Positions 35,876 through 45,997 of a stretch of 64,000 nt of DNA are shown here, in pieces. Under the pieces are notes generated by a model that was not told the origin of the DNA, did not search any database, and was given only the letters and a program-made list of their open reading frames with translations. A program made the position numbers and the translations under genes. Position 1 is the first letter of the stretch; each line of letters begins with the position of its first letter. The DNA comes from Lepisosteus oculatus (lineage: Eukaryota; Chordata; Actinopteri; Semionotiformes; Lepisosteidae): positions 35,969,148-36,033,147 of the forward strand of contig NC_090706.1 of NCBI RefSeq assembly GCF_040954835.1, in the 5' to 3' direction.

Positions 35876-35897
35876 TTCTTTGGTCAGCTGGTTAAGA
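35781..35897 (-). CDS. G3BP1: G3BP1 exon 2 with start codon
   Basis: The coding part is 35781-35875: [20 protein letters not shown] then [11 protein letters not shown] plus two bases of an Arg codon. 22 bases of 5' UTR precede the ATG. A second in-frame ATG follows two codons later, but the first matches the family start. Acceptor TTGCAG at 35898-35903, donor GTATGT. Confidence 0.95.
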
Positions 35898-38200
35898 CTG
35901 CAACATAACAAAATCTCTTAACACTTTCTGGAGAGTGGAAACAAAACATGTATAACCACCGATTATTACAAATTCTTCTAAGGAAGATGAGCATCTCACA
36001 CTGCACAAATGTATAGTAATCTCAGAAACAGAATAAACCAAGAGTCAAAGACCCATTTGTTCCCATCAAGGACATTTCTTGCAGTATATACCTCTTACAT
36101 CTGCCTCAATCTCTCAAGATCATTCTTTGAACTGCTTACTCACTACTTGCAGGCTTAATGTTAAGAAACATTAAGACTAAGACTAACAAAAGTACTTAAA
36201 ATCACATATCAAAAAGGCAGCACTTGGATGACAATAAACGAAAGCGTTTATTTATATCACAGCTCTAGCAGGTGTTAACAACAAATGATTGTCTACAAAT
36301 GCAAAACTGCACCCATTTGCAAGGGAACACCCAATTTCCACAGCTAACATTCAGCTGTGTTTTGAGATCAGACTCCATTTTAAAACTAGATGCCTGCCTC
36401 CGCACTTCACATCTGCTTACTGACAAACGGGCTCCCATGAAATCCTACAACCTCGTTGCGTCTCTGGTTGCCCTTAGAGGACAGCAGTGGTCTAAAACAA
36501 AACCGGGGCCTGAGAGAGGGAGACAGACTGGATGAGGCTGGCTGCACACTCCACCTGCTGGGGTCGGCCCATACCATCTGCCTCAACATCAATCCCCTGT
36601 CTGATCATTGCCTCAGATGAGGCTGTAGCAGGCACCTCGAGGCTTCACCCAAGAGGGGACTGGTTCAGCAACATCTACTGGAATGCTGAGAGTTACACCC
36701 ATATATAGACTAGCTCAGCAACCATTAACCTAACTTAGCACCGCCACAGCTAGCTAGGCTGCTGCTGCTGCTTCGCACAAGGTAAATGCCCAACCTCAAT
36801 CAAACCAGGCCTCGGCATTGGAGTCAAGACACCAGCGCAGTTCCACAGAGCCAGACAAAGCCCAGCCTGCGGACTGTCAGACATTTCAGGCGGAGCACGT
36901 TTCACGCCGGCGAGGAAACCGAAGCCGAGCTCAACCGAAAAGCTCCGCTGCAATGACCTGGGGGAGCTGGCGAGCTGAGGGCGCGACTTCGCCCGTTTCG
37001 CAATGCGTTGAGAGAAAAAAAAAAAGGATGGGAGAGACGAACGACAGTCGAAGAAAAGGCTGATCGGAAATAAGACAGCGAACAGATGTACGCAGAAGGC
37101 TGTGTCGCTCACATTTCCGCACTTCAGAAGCCATTCGCTGCTAACAAAGCGCCTGGAAACGAAGCTAACGCCGGCCAGTACCTGGCACATGGCTATAAAA
37201 AAAAACGTTTCGCCTCATCGGCACATTTCTAGCATTTCCTCGACTTCCAAAAATATTCTCAACTCATAATGAATCCGAACTACTGCATTGAGATCGTATT
37301 CCGGTGTGCGATTTTATGATGTTGACTCTAGGTTTCTCAATTCCGGCAAGCCGTGATCATTTGAGACCTGCACATCCACACCCAAATCCCCCGAACTTGT
37401 GTTAAAACAACCACCGACATCCCAAACCTACATGATAAGATCTCGGCGATGTTTAAGCCATTTCGATATTAAATAACACCATCCTCAGCCAGCAACATAA
37501 AAACGGTACTTTCGCTGCCCCCTGACCGTCTTAATTTACTGAAACATGCCCACTCAAAGGGCGATATGCTAAAAACAGAATGCAGGCAGTCTTTGTGTAC
37601 AGCTGAAAACACAAAACGATCACTTTTAAACTGACTAATGCGGTCTAATGCTACAGGGCCCAGATTGCGTCAGAGCTCCTGAGATCATTCACAGCCAGAA
37701 ACACCGACACCATTTCACACCGCTTATTTCAGACACGAATTACACCATTCCCGGCGACTGTAATTCACAACGTCGTTTACAAGACGTATCGTGTCATTGA
37801 TGCCATTACATTAATAAACCAACAAGTTTTTATATATAAGCTAACAAGGTAATGCAGCACACATGTGGCTATAAATACACCACGATACGTAGCCATTACT
37901 CGACCGGCCTTTCTCATGACTCATTAATACTCGACATAAAACACCTAATATTAACAGCATGGAACCTGGCACCGCCAATATCCTATCAACCTCTGCTTTT
38001 TTCCATCGAAATAAGGTCTTCCCCGGCACTAACCAGCCCTACACCACAGCAAGATTTTAAAAGGTGACCAAACGACACCACTAAAACAAAAAAAAATCTA
38101 CATTTGAATAAAATGTATCCAACATACCTGAACAGGTATCTTATAACAAAGGCTAAGCCGTAGTTTACTTGAAAATGTATATATTCACCACGACTCTCAC
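35898..38200 (-). other. G3BP1: G3BP1 intron 1 (proposed)
   Basis: About 2.3 kb between the proposed non-coding exon 1 and exon 2. 36.4-37.2 kb is moderately GC-rich and carries open frames on both strands, including one of 146 codons on the minus strand, but none has a recognisable domain. An alternative first exon there is possible, with a candidate GTACTG donor near 37,180. Confidence 0.5.
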
Positions 38201-38250
38201 CCTGTAGCTAGAAATATTCTGGCGGCCTCACGGCGTGCTCAACCGGCTTC
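38201..38250 (-). other. G3BP1: G3BP1 non-coding exon 1 (5' limit approximate)
   Basis: On the minus strand a GC-rich leader runs into CTACAGG followed by GTGAGAG at 38194-38200, a good donor. No upstream coding is expected, because the start codon lies in exon 2. It directly precedes the CCAAT-rich promoter. The transcription start is unknown, so the right-hand end is a guess. Confidence 0.5.
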
Positions 38251-38530
38251 TTCAAATGCCTTCGGGTGACACCCTAACCTGACTCCCGTCCCAGTATGTT
38301 ACAGGCCAATCAGAGTTTAGCCTTGCGATTCGCGCAGCCAATCGAAGAGAAGACATCCGACAGACGAACACTTCTAGCCAATTGCGGTCGGAATTCGCGT
38401 TCGATGGCCTTTCTCCATTGGCCAAGACCCGCGGAAGGCGGAAGGGGCTTTGCCTTCGCCCGCAGCTGCGCCAGCCTATCAGAGTCGGCGGAAACGCATA
38501 CGTACAGGACGTCTGCAGTAGATTGGCGTT
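38251..38530 (-). promoter_or_regulatory. G3BP1: G3BP1 promoter with clustered CCAAT boxes, CpG-rich
   Basis: Plus-strand CCAAT at 38306-38310, 38338-38342 and 38378-38382, and inverted ATTGG at 38417-38421 and 38522-38526. The first spacing is 32 bases and the next is 40. Clustered CCAAT boxes near 32-base spacing are typical of NF-Y-driven housekeeping promoters. The region is CpG-rich and has no TATA box. Motifs on both strands would allow divergent transcription, which is inferred only. Confidence 0.6.
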
Positions 38531-39421
38531 GTAAGGAAGCAAGCAGGCGAGAGGGGCAGGCTTGTTCGCTTGATAAGCGGGTGTTGTGGGCAATGGTTTG
38601 TCCCTTTCCTGGCCAACCGTTCAAGGATTGGGGCTTTCGCCTAAAGAGGGAGTGCTGTATTACAAGAGGCCCCTGTGAAAAGCCCCGGGAAGCCCTGTGC
38701 CGATAGAGGCGGGAGTTTTTTTGTTTAGGTGACCACTAACTTGAACACGCTAGATGTGATGGGCAAACCAAATGAGAAAATGGATGAATGCGTGTGCCTG
38801 GGTTTGTGGTCGTTGCAGTTTAGTCTACGTATCGAAATTCAAATGTAATCCGATTAATCATCAATTGCATTCACCTTTAATTACATTTGCATACTTTCCA
38901 ATTGATACAATTGAAGGTCTTTTACAATTCAACAATCAATAAAAGTTAAAAACAATGACAGTGATTTTCATTTACTCAGTGCAATTGCAACAGTCTTTGT
39001 TCTACTACTACAATTGTGTCTGTACACACCCTTATCCAGTTTTGGAATCTTTTCGTTTTGACAGTACAGTATGGCATGCGTAATACTGAAAGAATGATAA
39101 TAGTTTTACTTGATTGACTTCATTTCCTGTGATTTTGTCTCACATCTATGTTTAAAACATTTGATCAAACACATTCAACTTGAGTGTTGAGTTTTCTTTT
39201 CCAAATATACAGTTCTGTTTTCTGGTCCCCAAAATACACCATATCGTATTCTCTAATCATATGCAGTACTGCTGTTTCTTCCTCAAAGATCTCAAAAAAC
39301 GTAACCCACTGTACCCTTTCTAAGTCCATGTTGACTTTGTCAAGAAAAGGAAAAGGAATTTGTCTTTTCGCATACCCCAATTTGCTCTCCATGAGACACA
39401 CAGACACATAGAAAGAGAAGC

Positions 39422-39602
39422 TTGGGGTCAGAGCGCGGGGTCAGCCATTTCTGCGGCGCCCCTGGAGTAGTTGGGGTTAAGGGCCTTGCTCAGGGGTCCA
39501 ATAAAGTAGGAATTCCTCTGCCGGCCACAAGATACAAACCGGCAACCTTCCAGCCACAGGTACAGATCCTTAGACACACAGCCAACACACCACCCCACAA
39601 GA
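39422..39602 (-). mobile_element. tRNA-derived SINE
   Basis: Read on the minus strand it begins near 39,600 with a tRNA-like head: GTGTGTCTAAGGATCTGTAC, then GGCTGGAAGGTTGCCGG and a B-box-like GGTTTGTATC. It continues through the conserved CAGAGGAATTCCTAC and AGGCGCCGC-like body. I recognise the family from fish genomes but cannot give a certain name. Confidence 0.6.
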
Positions 39603-39633
39603 ACACTTCCTTCCATCATAATGGATCCTGTGT

Positions 39634-39636
39634 TAA

Positions 39637-39727
<91 letters not shown>
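39634..39727. repeat. Inverted trinucleotide microsatellite (ATA)n followed by (TTA)n
   Basis: About 40 bases of AAT-phase repeat switch at 39684/39685 to the exact complement-phase repeat of about 40 bases, so the two halves form a long perfect hairpin or cruciform. Translated frames give poly-Asn, poly-Tyr or poly-Ile and are not genes. A single interruption (AAAAA) lies near 39,642. Confidence 0.9.
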
Positions 39728-39728
39728 C

Positions 39729-39815
39729 ACAGAGTGATGAAGCCAATTCAGAGATGGGGATTATTAGGAGACCAAGACTGGTAAAGGCCAATGGGAAATT
39801 TGGCCAGGCCAGGAC
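39729..39815 (-). mobile_element. Fragment of the 5S rRNA-derived SINE body
   Basis: Shares AGAGTGATGAAGCCAATTCA and GCCAATGGGAAATTTGGCCA with the fuller copy at 41,254-41,335, in the same orientation. It begins immediately at the end of the inverted trinucleotide array. Confidence 0.65.
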
Positions 39816-41104
39816 ACTGAGGTAACATCATAACATCATCACAATGCAAGCTTCATTCAGGAAGACTCATGGGGAAAATAGAGAAGAATTTGGAGGATTC
39901 AAACACTGCAGAGTTGAGCAGTAGAGGAAGACTCAGCCATCATCTTCACCACATTGGTCTGGTCAACTGGACTGAAGAGGAAGCCTAAAACCACTGAAAG
40001 ACTACAGAGTTTCTCCTCTGTGGCTGAATGCCGCATGCCAGTGTACTGGAAAGAGCTGTTTCTGGACTTCTCTTTCGGGATATTGGGTTTGGGTAACTGG
40101 GGTCTGTGGAGTTCATGTGTCTCTGTGAGTATTAGGGTACTTTGTGGAGACTCTGTGTCATGTGTTCTGTGTGTCGGGTGGGCAGTGATAGGTATTGTAA
40201 CTGCTAGAACGTTAGAAATAAAAGGAGCAATTATGTCTGATAATTACACCTACCTGGATTATGGGTACACTGATAGTTCTGAGAGATATAAAGAATCTGG
40301 AAAAAGGCCCCTAGCACCCTTAAAATTGCAAGGCGGCGTAGTTGACTACAAAGTGTCGTCAAAGTGGCATTTTTGAGTTACATACTGTCTACATACAGTA
40401 ACTGACACTATTGGCCTACAACTACTTGAGTCCGTTTTTTTCTCCCTTTTTGGCGAAATGTGCTATATTAGCAATTTTCCATCCAGTTGATATGTCTTGA
40501 GCAGCCCTTCAAAGGCTTGTTAAGTCTATAAATAATATCTCTCATTTAATAATATCGTACAATTGGTGGAATTCCAACAAGACATTAAAATCTCTTCATC
40601 TTAACTTCTAGTAACACTCCCACCTCTTTGATGCTGATGCTTAGTTTTTCCTCAGCCTGTGCGTGTTGTGGATATTTCCTTGACAAGGAATGCATTATGA
40701 ATGCAAGAGCTGTTATACCTCTAATACTGAGTTTTGAAAGGGGGGCATTTAATCCTTCTAATGTTATAGGAGGCATTTCTGACATGGACATTATTAGATG
40801 ATACATGGTTATATGATGTTCTGGCTTCCCTGCTGACCCTGAATTGGATGAAGCAGGCAGAAAATGGATATTCTGTTTTATTTGAGGATGACTCTTGTAT
40901 CAACAGCAAGAAATAAACAGCAAAAGAGTAATATGTAAGTGCAGGGCAGATCCAAGGAGCATCAGTGTAACTACAGTAATTGTATCATAGACTGTCCAGC
41001 AGAGGGCAGGGTACACCATTTTTTGATCCGAAAGTTTTGAAACCTATTGTCACTTCAAAGTATTCAGAATCCGGTCTAGTTTTAATTTAAATAATAACAA
41101 TTGC

Positions 41105-41644
41105 TTACACTTATATAGCGCTTTTCTGGACACTCCACTCAAAGACTCCCCTCCACCACCACCAATGTGCAGTATCCACCTGGATGATGCGACGGCAGCC
41201 ATAGTGCGCCAGAACGCTCACCACACATCAGCCATCAGTGGGGAGGAGAGCAGAGTGATGAAGCCAATTCATAGAGGGGGATTATTAGGCCAGGATTGGG
41301 AAGGGCCAATGGGAAATTTGGCCAGGACGCCGGGGTTACACCCCTACTCTTTTCAAGAAGCACCCTGGGATTTTTAATGACCACAGAGAGTCAGGACCTC
41401 AGTTTTACAACTCATCCGAAGAACAGCGCCTGTTAAGAGTACAGTGTCCCCATCACTATAGTGGGGCATTAGGACCCACATTGGCCGCAGGGTGAGCACC
41501 CCCTGCTGGCCCCACTAACACCTCTTCCAGCAGCAACCTTAGTTTTTCCCAGGAGGTCTCCTATCCAGGTACTGACCAGGCTCACACCTGCTTAGCTTCA
41601 GTGGGTTGCCAGTTGTGAGTTGCAGGGTGATATGGCTGCTGGCG
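41105..41644 (-). mobile_element. 5S rRNA-derived SINE (SINE3-like), near full length
   Basis: On the minus strand the head (41,640 to about 41,545) resembles 5S rRNA: GCAGCCATATCACCCTG, GAAGCTAAGCAGG, CCTGGTCAGTACCTGGATAG and GAGACCTCCTGGG, matching the internal promoter region of 5S genes including its C box. It is followed by about 440 bp of unique body ending in AAGCGCTATATAAGTGTAAG. A minus-strand 5S head with a long foreign body is the SINE3 arrangement. Open frames here are repeat translations. Confidence 0.75.
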
Positions 41645-42639
41645 ATGACTCCCTCCGTATGTCTGTATTAGTACAGTATTTTAAATGTCATTAACAACAT
41701 TTGTTTGAAATAGGGGTCTCATATCCTGATTGACAGAAAATCAGTGTTTTCTTTCCTATCTGAGCTGCGAAAGGCTTAATTGGATTAATCAGTTGCTTAC
41801 ACGGGAGACAGTAACATGCGAACAGGACGGTATAATTTGCTTGACTAAGGCTGTTCAGGACCAGGACTGCAGATCCCTGATTTAGAATGATAAATAAATT
41901 CATTCAAAAGTAGCTGGTTCTGTATAAGACCGGCCATACGACTGTGAAAAATTATACATATAACTCTGCTTCTTCACTTCCACTTGGCAACATTCTCTCC
42001 CCTTGAAGTTAATTAGTGCCACGGTAATGTGATGTAAATTAAATTTTGAAGCGGTCCATGGCAGACATTCCTGTGGATGTGTTTGTTGCCAAGTGGAAAA
42101 GATCAAAATATTAAGGGCTTCCTATCCCCCCGCTAGTGGAAAAGGTATGATCTTAGTTTAATACTTGTATATTTGTGTGATATATATTGGCATTCTTCTT
42201 GAAATGCTGAAAGAGTCGAAGGAAAACAATTGCTTAATTCTATTCCCGAGAACTATTAAATTTGCAGGGCAGTTCACAGCAAGTCTTGGCCAGATTCATT
42301 ATTCTCTGTGGAAAAGCTAGTTGTCTTTGCATTGAGAACAATATCCCAAGATGTGAAAAAAGCTGGAATAGCTCGGTTTCGCCAACAGAACACACAAAAC
42401 GTTTCCCATCATTTCAGCCAGCGCAGACAGCTGGAATGCCGTTGGAATTCTCTGTAATCGGTTTTTTTTTTTCGGGACCATGACGAAATGTCAGTGCACA
42501 GCTGCAGGACTGCAAATATCTGATTTTGTTGTGTTTTTTTTTTTTAAACGCGATTCCTGACTTACAATAAGAAATATTTCCTTACCGATTCAAGGAGGTT
42601 GAATTTGTCTTATCTGCGGCTAAAGCAGATGGATTATAT

Positions 42640-42664
42640 AAACATTTAAAATACCCCCCCCCCC
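42640..42664. repeat. Poly-C run
   Basis: Run of about 11 C within 42,654-42,664 followed by A-rich sequence. Simple homopolymer, probably length-variable. Confidence 0.8.
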
Positions 42665-42779
42665 TCAAAAAAAAGTGGTTTCCAAACGAGAAATTAACCC
42701 CTTTAGCTTCAGAAAACCCGCATTTCTAATTGAATCTGTACTGATTTTGTTTACTTTTTGTATACGTCTGATCCTTCCT

Positions 42780-43075
42780 GGCGATTGCTTTTAAAGTGCA
42801 GAGGGTGGTGCAGGTCCGGTTTGGCGTCCTGGTTCATTTCTGGAAGCGGACTGGTTTCCCTGGGTGGGGCTGCTGCTGCTGCTGCTTGTCGCTCTGGCAA
42901 CCGCACGCGGTGTTTCGCGTTCCTGGCTCGAGCGCCAGGCTGCGAAGGCGCAGCTGGTAACAGGGAGGTCCCGGGGCACGGCAGCACGCGGGAGGGGCCT
43001 GTTTGCCACAGCAGCTGAAATCCACAGAGTTCGTGTGTTCCGGACTCCGTCCAATAATGAGCACCTGTGAGTGGG
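42780..43075. promoter_or_regulatory. Orphan CpG-rich island
   Basis: About 300 bases with many CpG dinucleotides inside an AT-rich spacer, including a (CTG)n run near 42,868-42,886 and a CCAAT at 43049-43053. On the plus strand AATAATGAGCACCT is followed by a good donor, GTGAGTGG, at 43069. No gene is assigned. It could be a promoter with first exon, or a recent GC-rich insertion. Confidence 0.4.
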
Positions 43076-43079
43076 TGAA

Positions 43080-44900
43080 AAACAGCTACAGTGTCTCCTT
43101 AGCTGAAGAAAATTCTCCTCAAGGGGGCAAAAGCTTCGAGAACACCAATAAATCTATTAACGTCTCAGTTCATATTTGTGATTTATGACTAATGGAATAT
43201 CTGTGAAACCTTAATTTATTCAATTTCACATGAAGCACGACCAAATCGATTTTAAATGTAAATGAAGTCTACTTAGCATTATTAAGAATTATAAATGATA
43301 GAATTATAGTAATACAAATTAAAATGAAATTCTTTAATTTCACAAGATTGTTGGATTTTGGTACATCTCGTATATCAAAAATTATTTAAAATTATGCATC
43401 AACTTCTTACAGTCTTTTTTAAATCAACTTTTTTTTAAAAAAGAAATTTGAACTGGAAATCAGTGGAAGACTCGGGAAATTTAGTTTAATCTCAATAACA
43501 AGACTGCTTTACTCGTTTTGAACACTTTTTGATGGTTTCCACACTTAGATAAAAATGTGACTTTTAAAGACACCCATTTTGGCAAAAATAACAGGAAGCA
43601 TTGCTATGGGAACATCACTGAAACAAACCTGCTGTTTACGATTCGCTTCAATACCATCTTTCAGAGCAGCTCTTGTTTGTCACAGATCTCTTAGTATCAA
43701 AACTAGGTACCACATGTCAGTGTGCAGAAGCTGTAGATTCTCTACTGGATGCCCCTGAAGATCGTGTGTTTATGAGCTGTCACGCAGTTTTAGTGGGAGA
43801 TGGAATTTCTCAAGTACTCACAACTCAGAAGGAGCCCCAGTCACGCACAAAACTGAAATGTTTACTTTACGTGCTGTTGATGGAAGCACGAGCCTTATAA
43901 TAATAATTTAAAAAAAAACATTTGTTTATTTGCAATGTGATTGTTTTTGTTCGGCAACAGAAGTAGAAAACTATTACGTTGAAAGCCTAGAAAGATGCCT
44001 TAGGAAGGTGTAACAGTAACATTTATTAAATATGAGCTGGGGTGAGCTGGATCATGAAAAGAGATTCTAGTTCTAGAAAGATAATCAAGAATTACACAGG
44101 GGATATCTGTTTGAAGGGACTGATTTTTATGAGATTCGTTGCACTGATTTTCAGACAAATGTCACCTGAATCACAGTGAAGAATCCATCTGGATGCTTGC
44201 TGCAGTTATTTGCAATTGATTCCAATGAATCAGTGAAATACAAAAGCCACATGTTGCTTCAGCTTCATTTGAGCACAGCATTAGGGATCGTGCAAAAGAC
44301 TTCCAGCCATTAAAATAACCTTGAGATTACAGCATTTCAGAAAACCTCCAATTACAGGTCATATAAAACCAATACACAACCAGAGCCTAGAATGACATTA
44401 CCCAGGATTCACATTCAACCTCAGTAAAATTCAAGCCTTATGTTTTCTATTTCTCTGTCACCATCTCTTTTTACAATCTGTGTCTTCTTGGCAGTTTTGA
44501 TTTGTGCATGTGATAAAAAAAATCAGGATAATTTACCACTTTAAGTAGCTTTATTGTGTTAATTTTTTATTGTCTTGCAATAAGCTATTCCACCAAAAAA
44601 AAAGTCTAAATGGTCATCTCAACAGTTAGTTGTTCATGTTTCAGACCAAGAATTAATATTTGAGTCTGAAATACTAAGCACTTCCAGCTTTTTAGAGTTA
44701 TGTTATTTTTATAACAACTTCAAAAACCCTCTAATAAAAATCGGAGTAATTACTTCAGCTGCTGCTCTTTATTATATTTTATCATGAGGCAAATATGAAA
44801 GTTTTGCACAGTATTTAAAAAAAGGCATGTAGATTTATGATACAAAACTTGTGGTAACACTAAATTATATTGAAATGGTAATACGTGTGTGAGTTCATAT
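43080..44900. other. Spacer downstream of the CpG island
   Basis: AT-rich. The only open frame worth a look is 43673-43900 on the plus strand, which contains TCQCAEAV, a short echo of the ATOX1 metal site but without its CxxC spacing or any other match. No gene called. Confidence 0.5.
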
Positions 44901-45968
44901 AGACAATGAATATTCACTTTATTATTGAAATAATATAAAACAAAGAGTATTTTAAAAAGCTTTTCTGGTTAGTTTTTTCCTCCATAAATGCAAGCAAATA
45001 TTATGCAATCCATAAATTTATTTTTACATGGTAGAAATGGTGTTGTGTTGCCATTAGACTTAAAAATGTAGAGATGTGCACTGTTAATATTTGTATCTAA
45101 TGTTTCAAAAAGGGTGAAAGACAATGTTGAAATTTAAAATGCATGCAAAGGCTTTGGGTGACTTTTAATATTTTTTATTCATGTAGAGACGTAGAATGCT
45201 CACACTGTGGCAAGGTCAAAAGTAAGTGAACATTTCAGAGGCAGAAATATTCTCAACCTGCAAGATTCCATCCTCATTTTGTTCAAAGAAAAAATTATTT
45301 TAAGAATTTTTAAAACACTCAACATTTGCCCTTCGATGTAAAAGGAAACATTTTGTCTTGATACACTCACACTGGGCAGGGCTCGAATTTAAAAGCTAAA
45401 TTATAACGAAGTAACAAAGTCTGTGATACCACCACCACAAAGTACAATAAGCAAAAACAATAAAAAGTTCTAAAAGCAAGAGAAAAGAATATTTATTAAG
45501 AAACTTTTATTTTAGTTTTACATTTTTTTTCCTAACAGATGCCAAATTGAAATTAAATTCAAGCCCTGATTAAGTAAAAAACATCATCCGATATTAAAAT
45601 GCAAAACATTCATCACATACCCTTCCCAACGTACATGGTCCTACAGTCCAACTTTATCCAGCATCCACCTGACTAAACAGCAGTCTCTACCTCTGACTTT
45701 TATCATAAGGTTAATTGGCAATAGGTTACATTTGAGAAATAAATTTACTCTACTGTCTTTTCAGAGACATAACAAAAGGACACAAATGGAAAATGATTTG
45801 CTTTTTTTCTGTGAGTTGTACTTCAAAGTGTGCTTGTTTTTATGTTGTTTTTTAGTGGTATAGGTAGGTTGATAGAGAATGGCATTAGCACCGTTATTAT
45901 GTTTTCAAAATCTATGGGTTAGCACCTTGTCCCGATGAAGAAAGAGAAGAGTCAGTGATGAACTCAGT
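44550..45968 (-). other. SPARC: SPARC 3' UTR (end uncertain)
   Basis: Sequence downstream of the SPARC stop. Minus-strand AATAAA signals occur at 45492-45497, 45174-45179, 44918-44923, 44768-44773 and 44550-44555. Vertebrate SPARC transcripts usually have a 3' UTR of around 1 kb or more, so any of these could be used. Confidence 0.45.
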
Positions 45969-45997
45969 TTAGATGACAAGATCCTTGTCAATGTCCT
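45969..45997 (-). CDS. SPARC: SPARC terminal coding exon (DIDKDLVI, stop)
   Basis: 29 nt: AG completing a Gln codon, then DIDKDLVI and TAA at 45969-45971. The ending is the conserved SPARC C-terminus. Acceptor with a T run and CAG at 45998-46000. Confidence 0.97.

Larger units (their letters stand above)
38531..45968. other. Spacer between the G3BP1 promoter and the SPARC 3' end
   Basis: About 7.4 kb including the SPARC 3' UTR at its right end. It contains SINEs, a large inverted trinucleotide array and an orphan CpG-rich island, listed separately. In human this interval, by my memory, holds ATOX1 head-to-head with G3BP1; I found no intact ATOX1 here. Confidence 0.6.

Noticed and set aside
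36750..37190. 146-codon minus-strand open frame in G3BP1 intron 1
   Set aside because: No recognisable domain, no family start, and overlapping open frames on the other strand; expected by chance in this moderately GC-rich stretch.
38296..38706. 136-codon plus-strand open frame at the G3BP1 promoter
   Set aside because: CpG-rich promoter sequence with open frames on both strands; no recognisable protein, and it does not encode ATOX1.
39422..39784. Open frames with poly-Asn/Tyr and poly-Ile
   Set aside because: Translations of the trinucleotide array and adjoining SINE, not proteins.
42751..43070. Overlapping open frames with Leu or Ala runs in the CpG island
   Set aside because: They arise from the CTG/CAG repeat and GC-rich composition; the island itself is reported, the frames are not.
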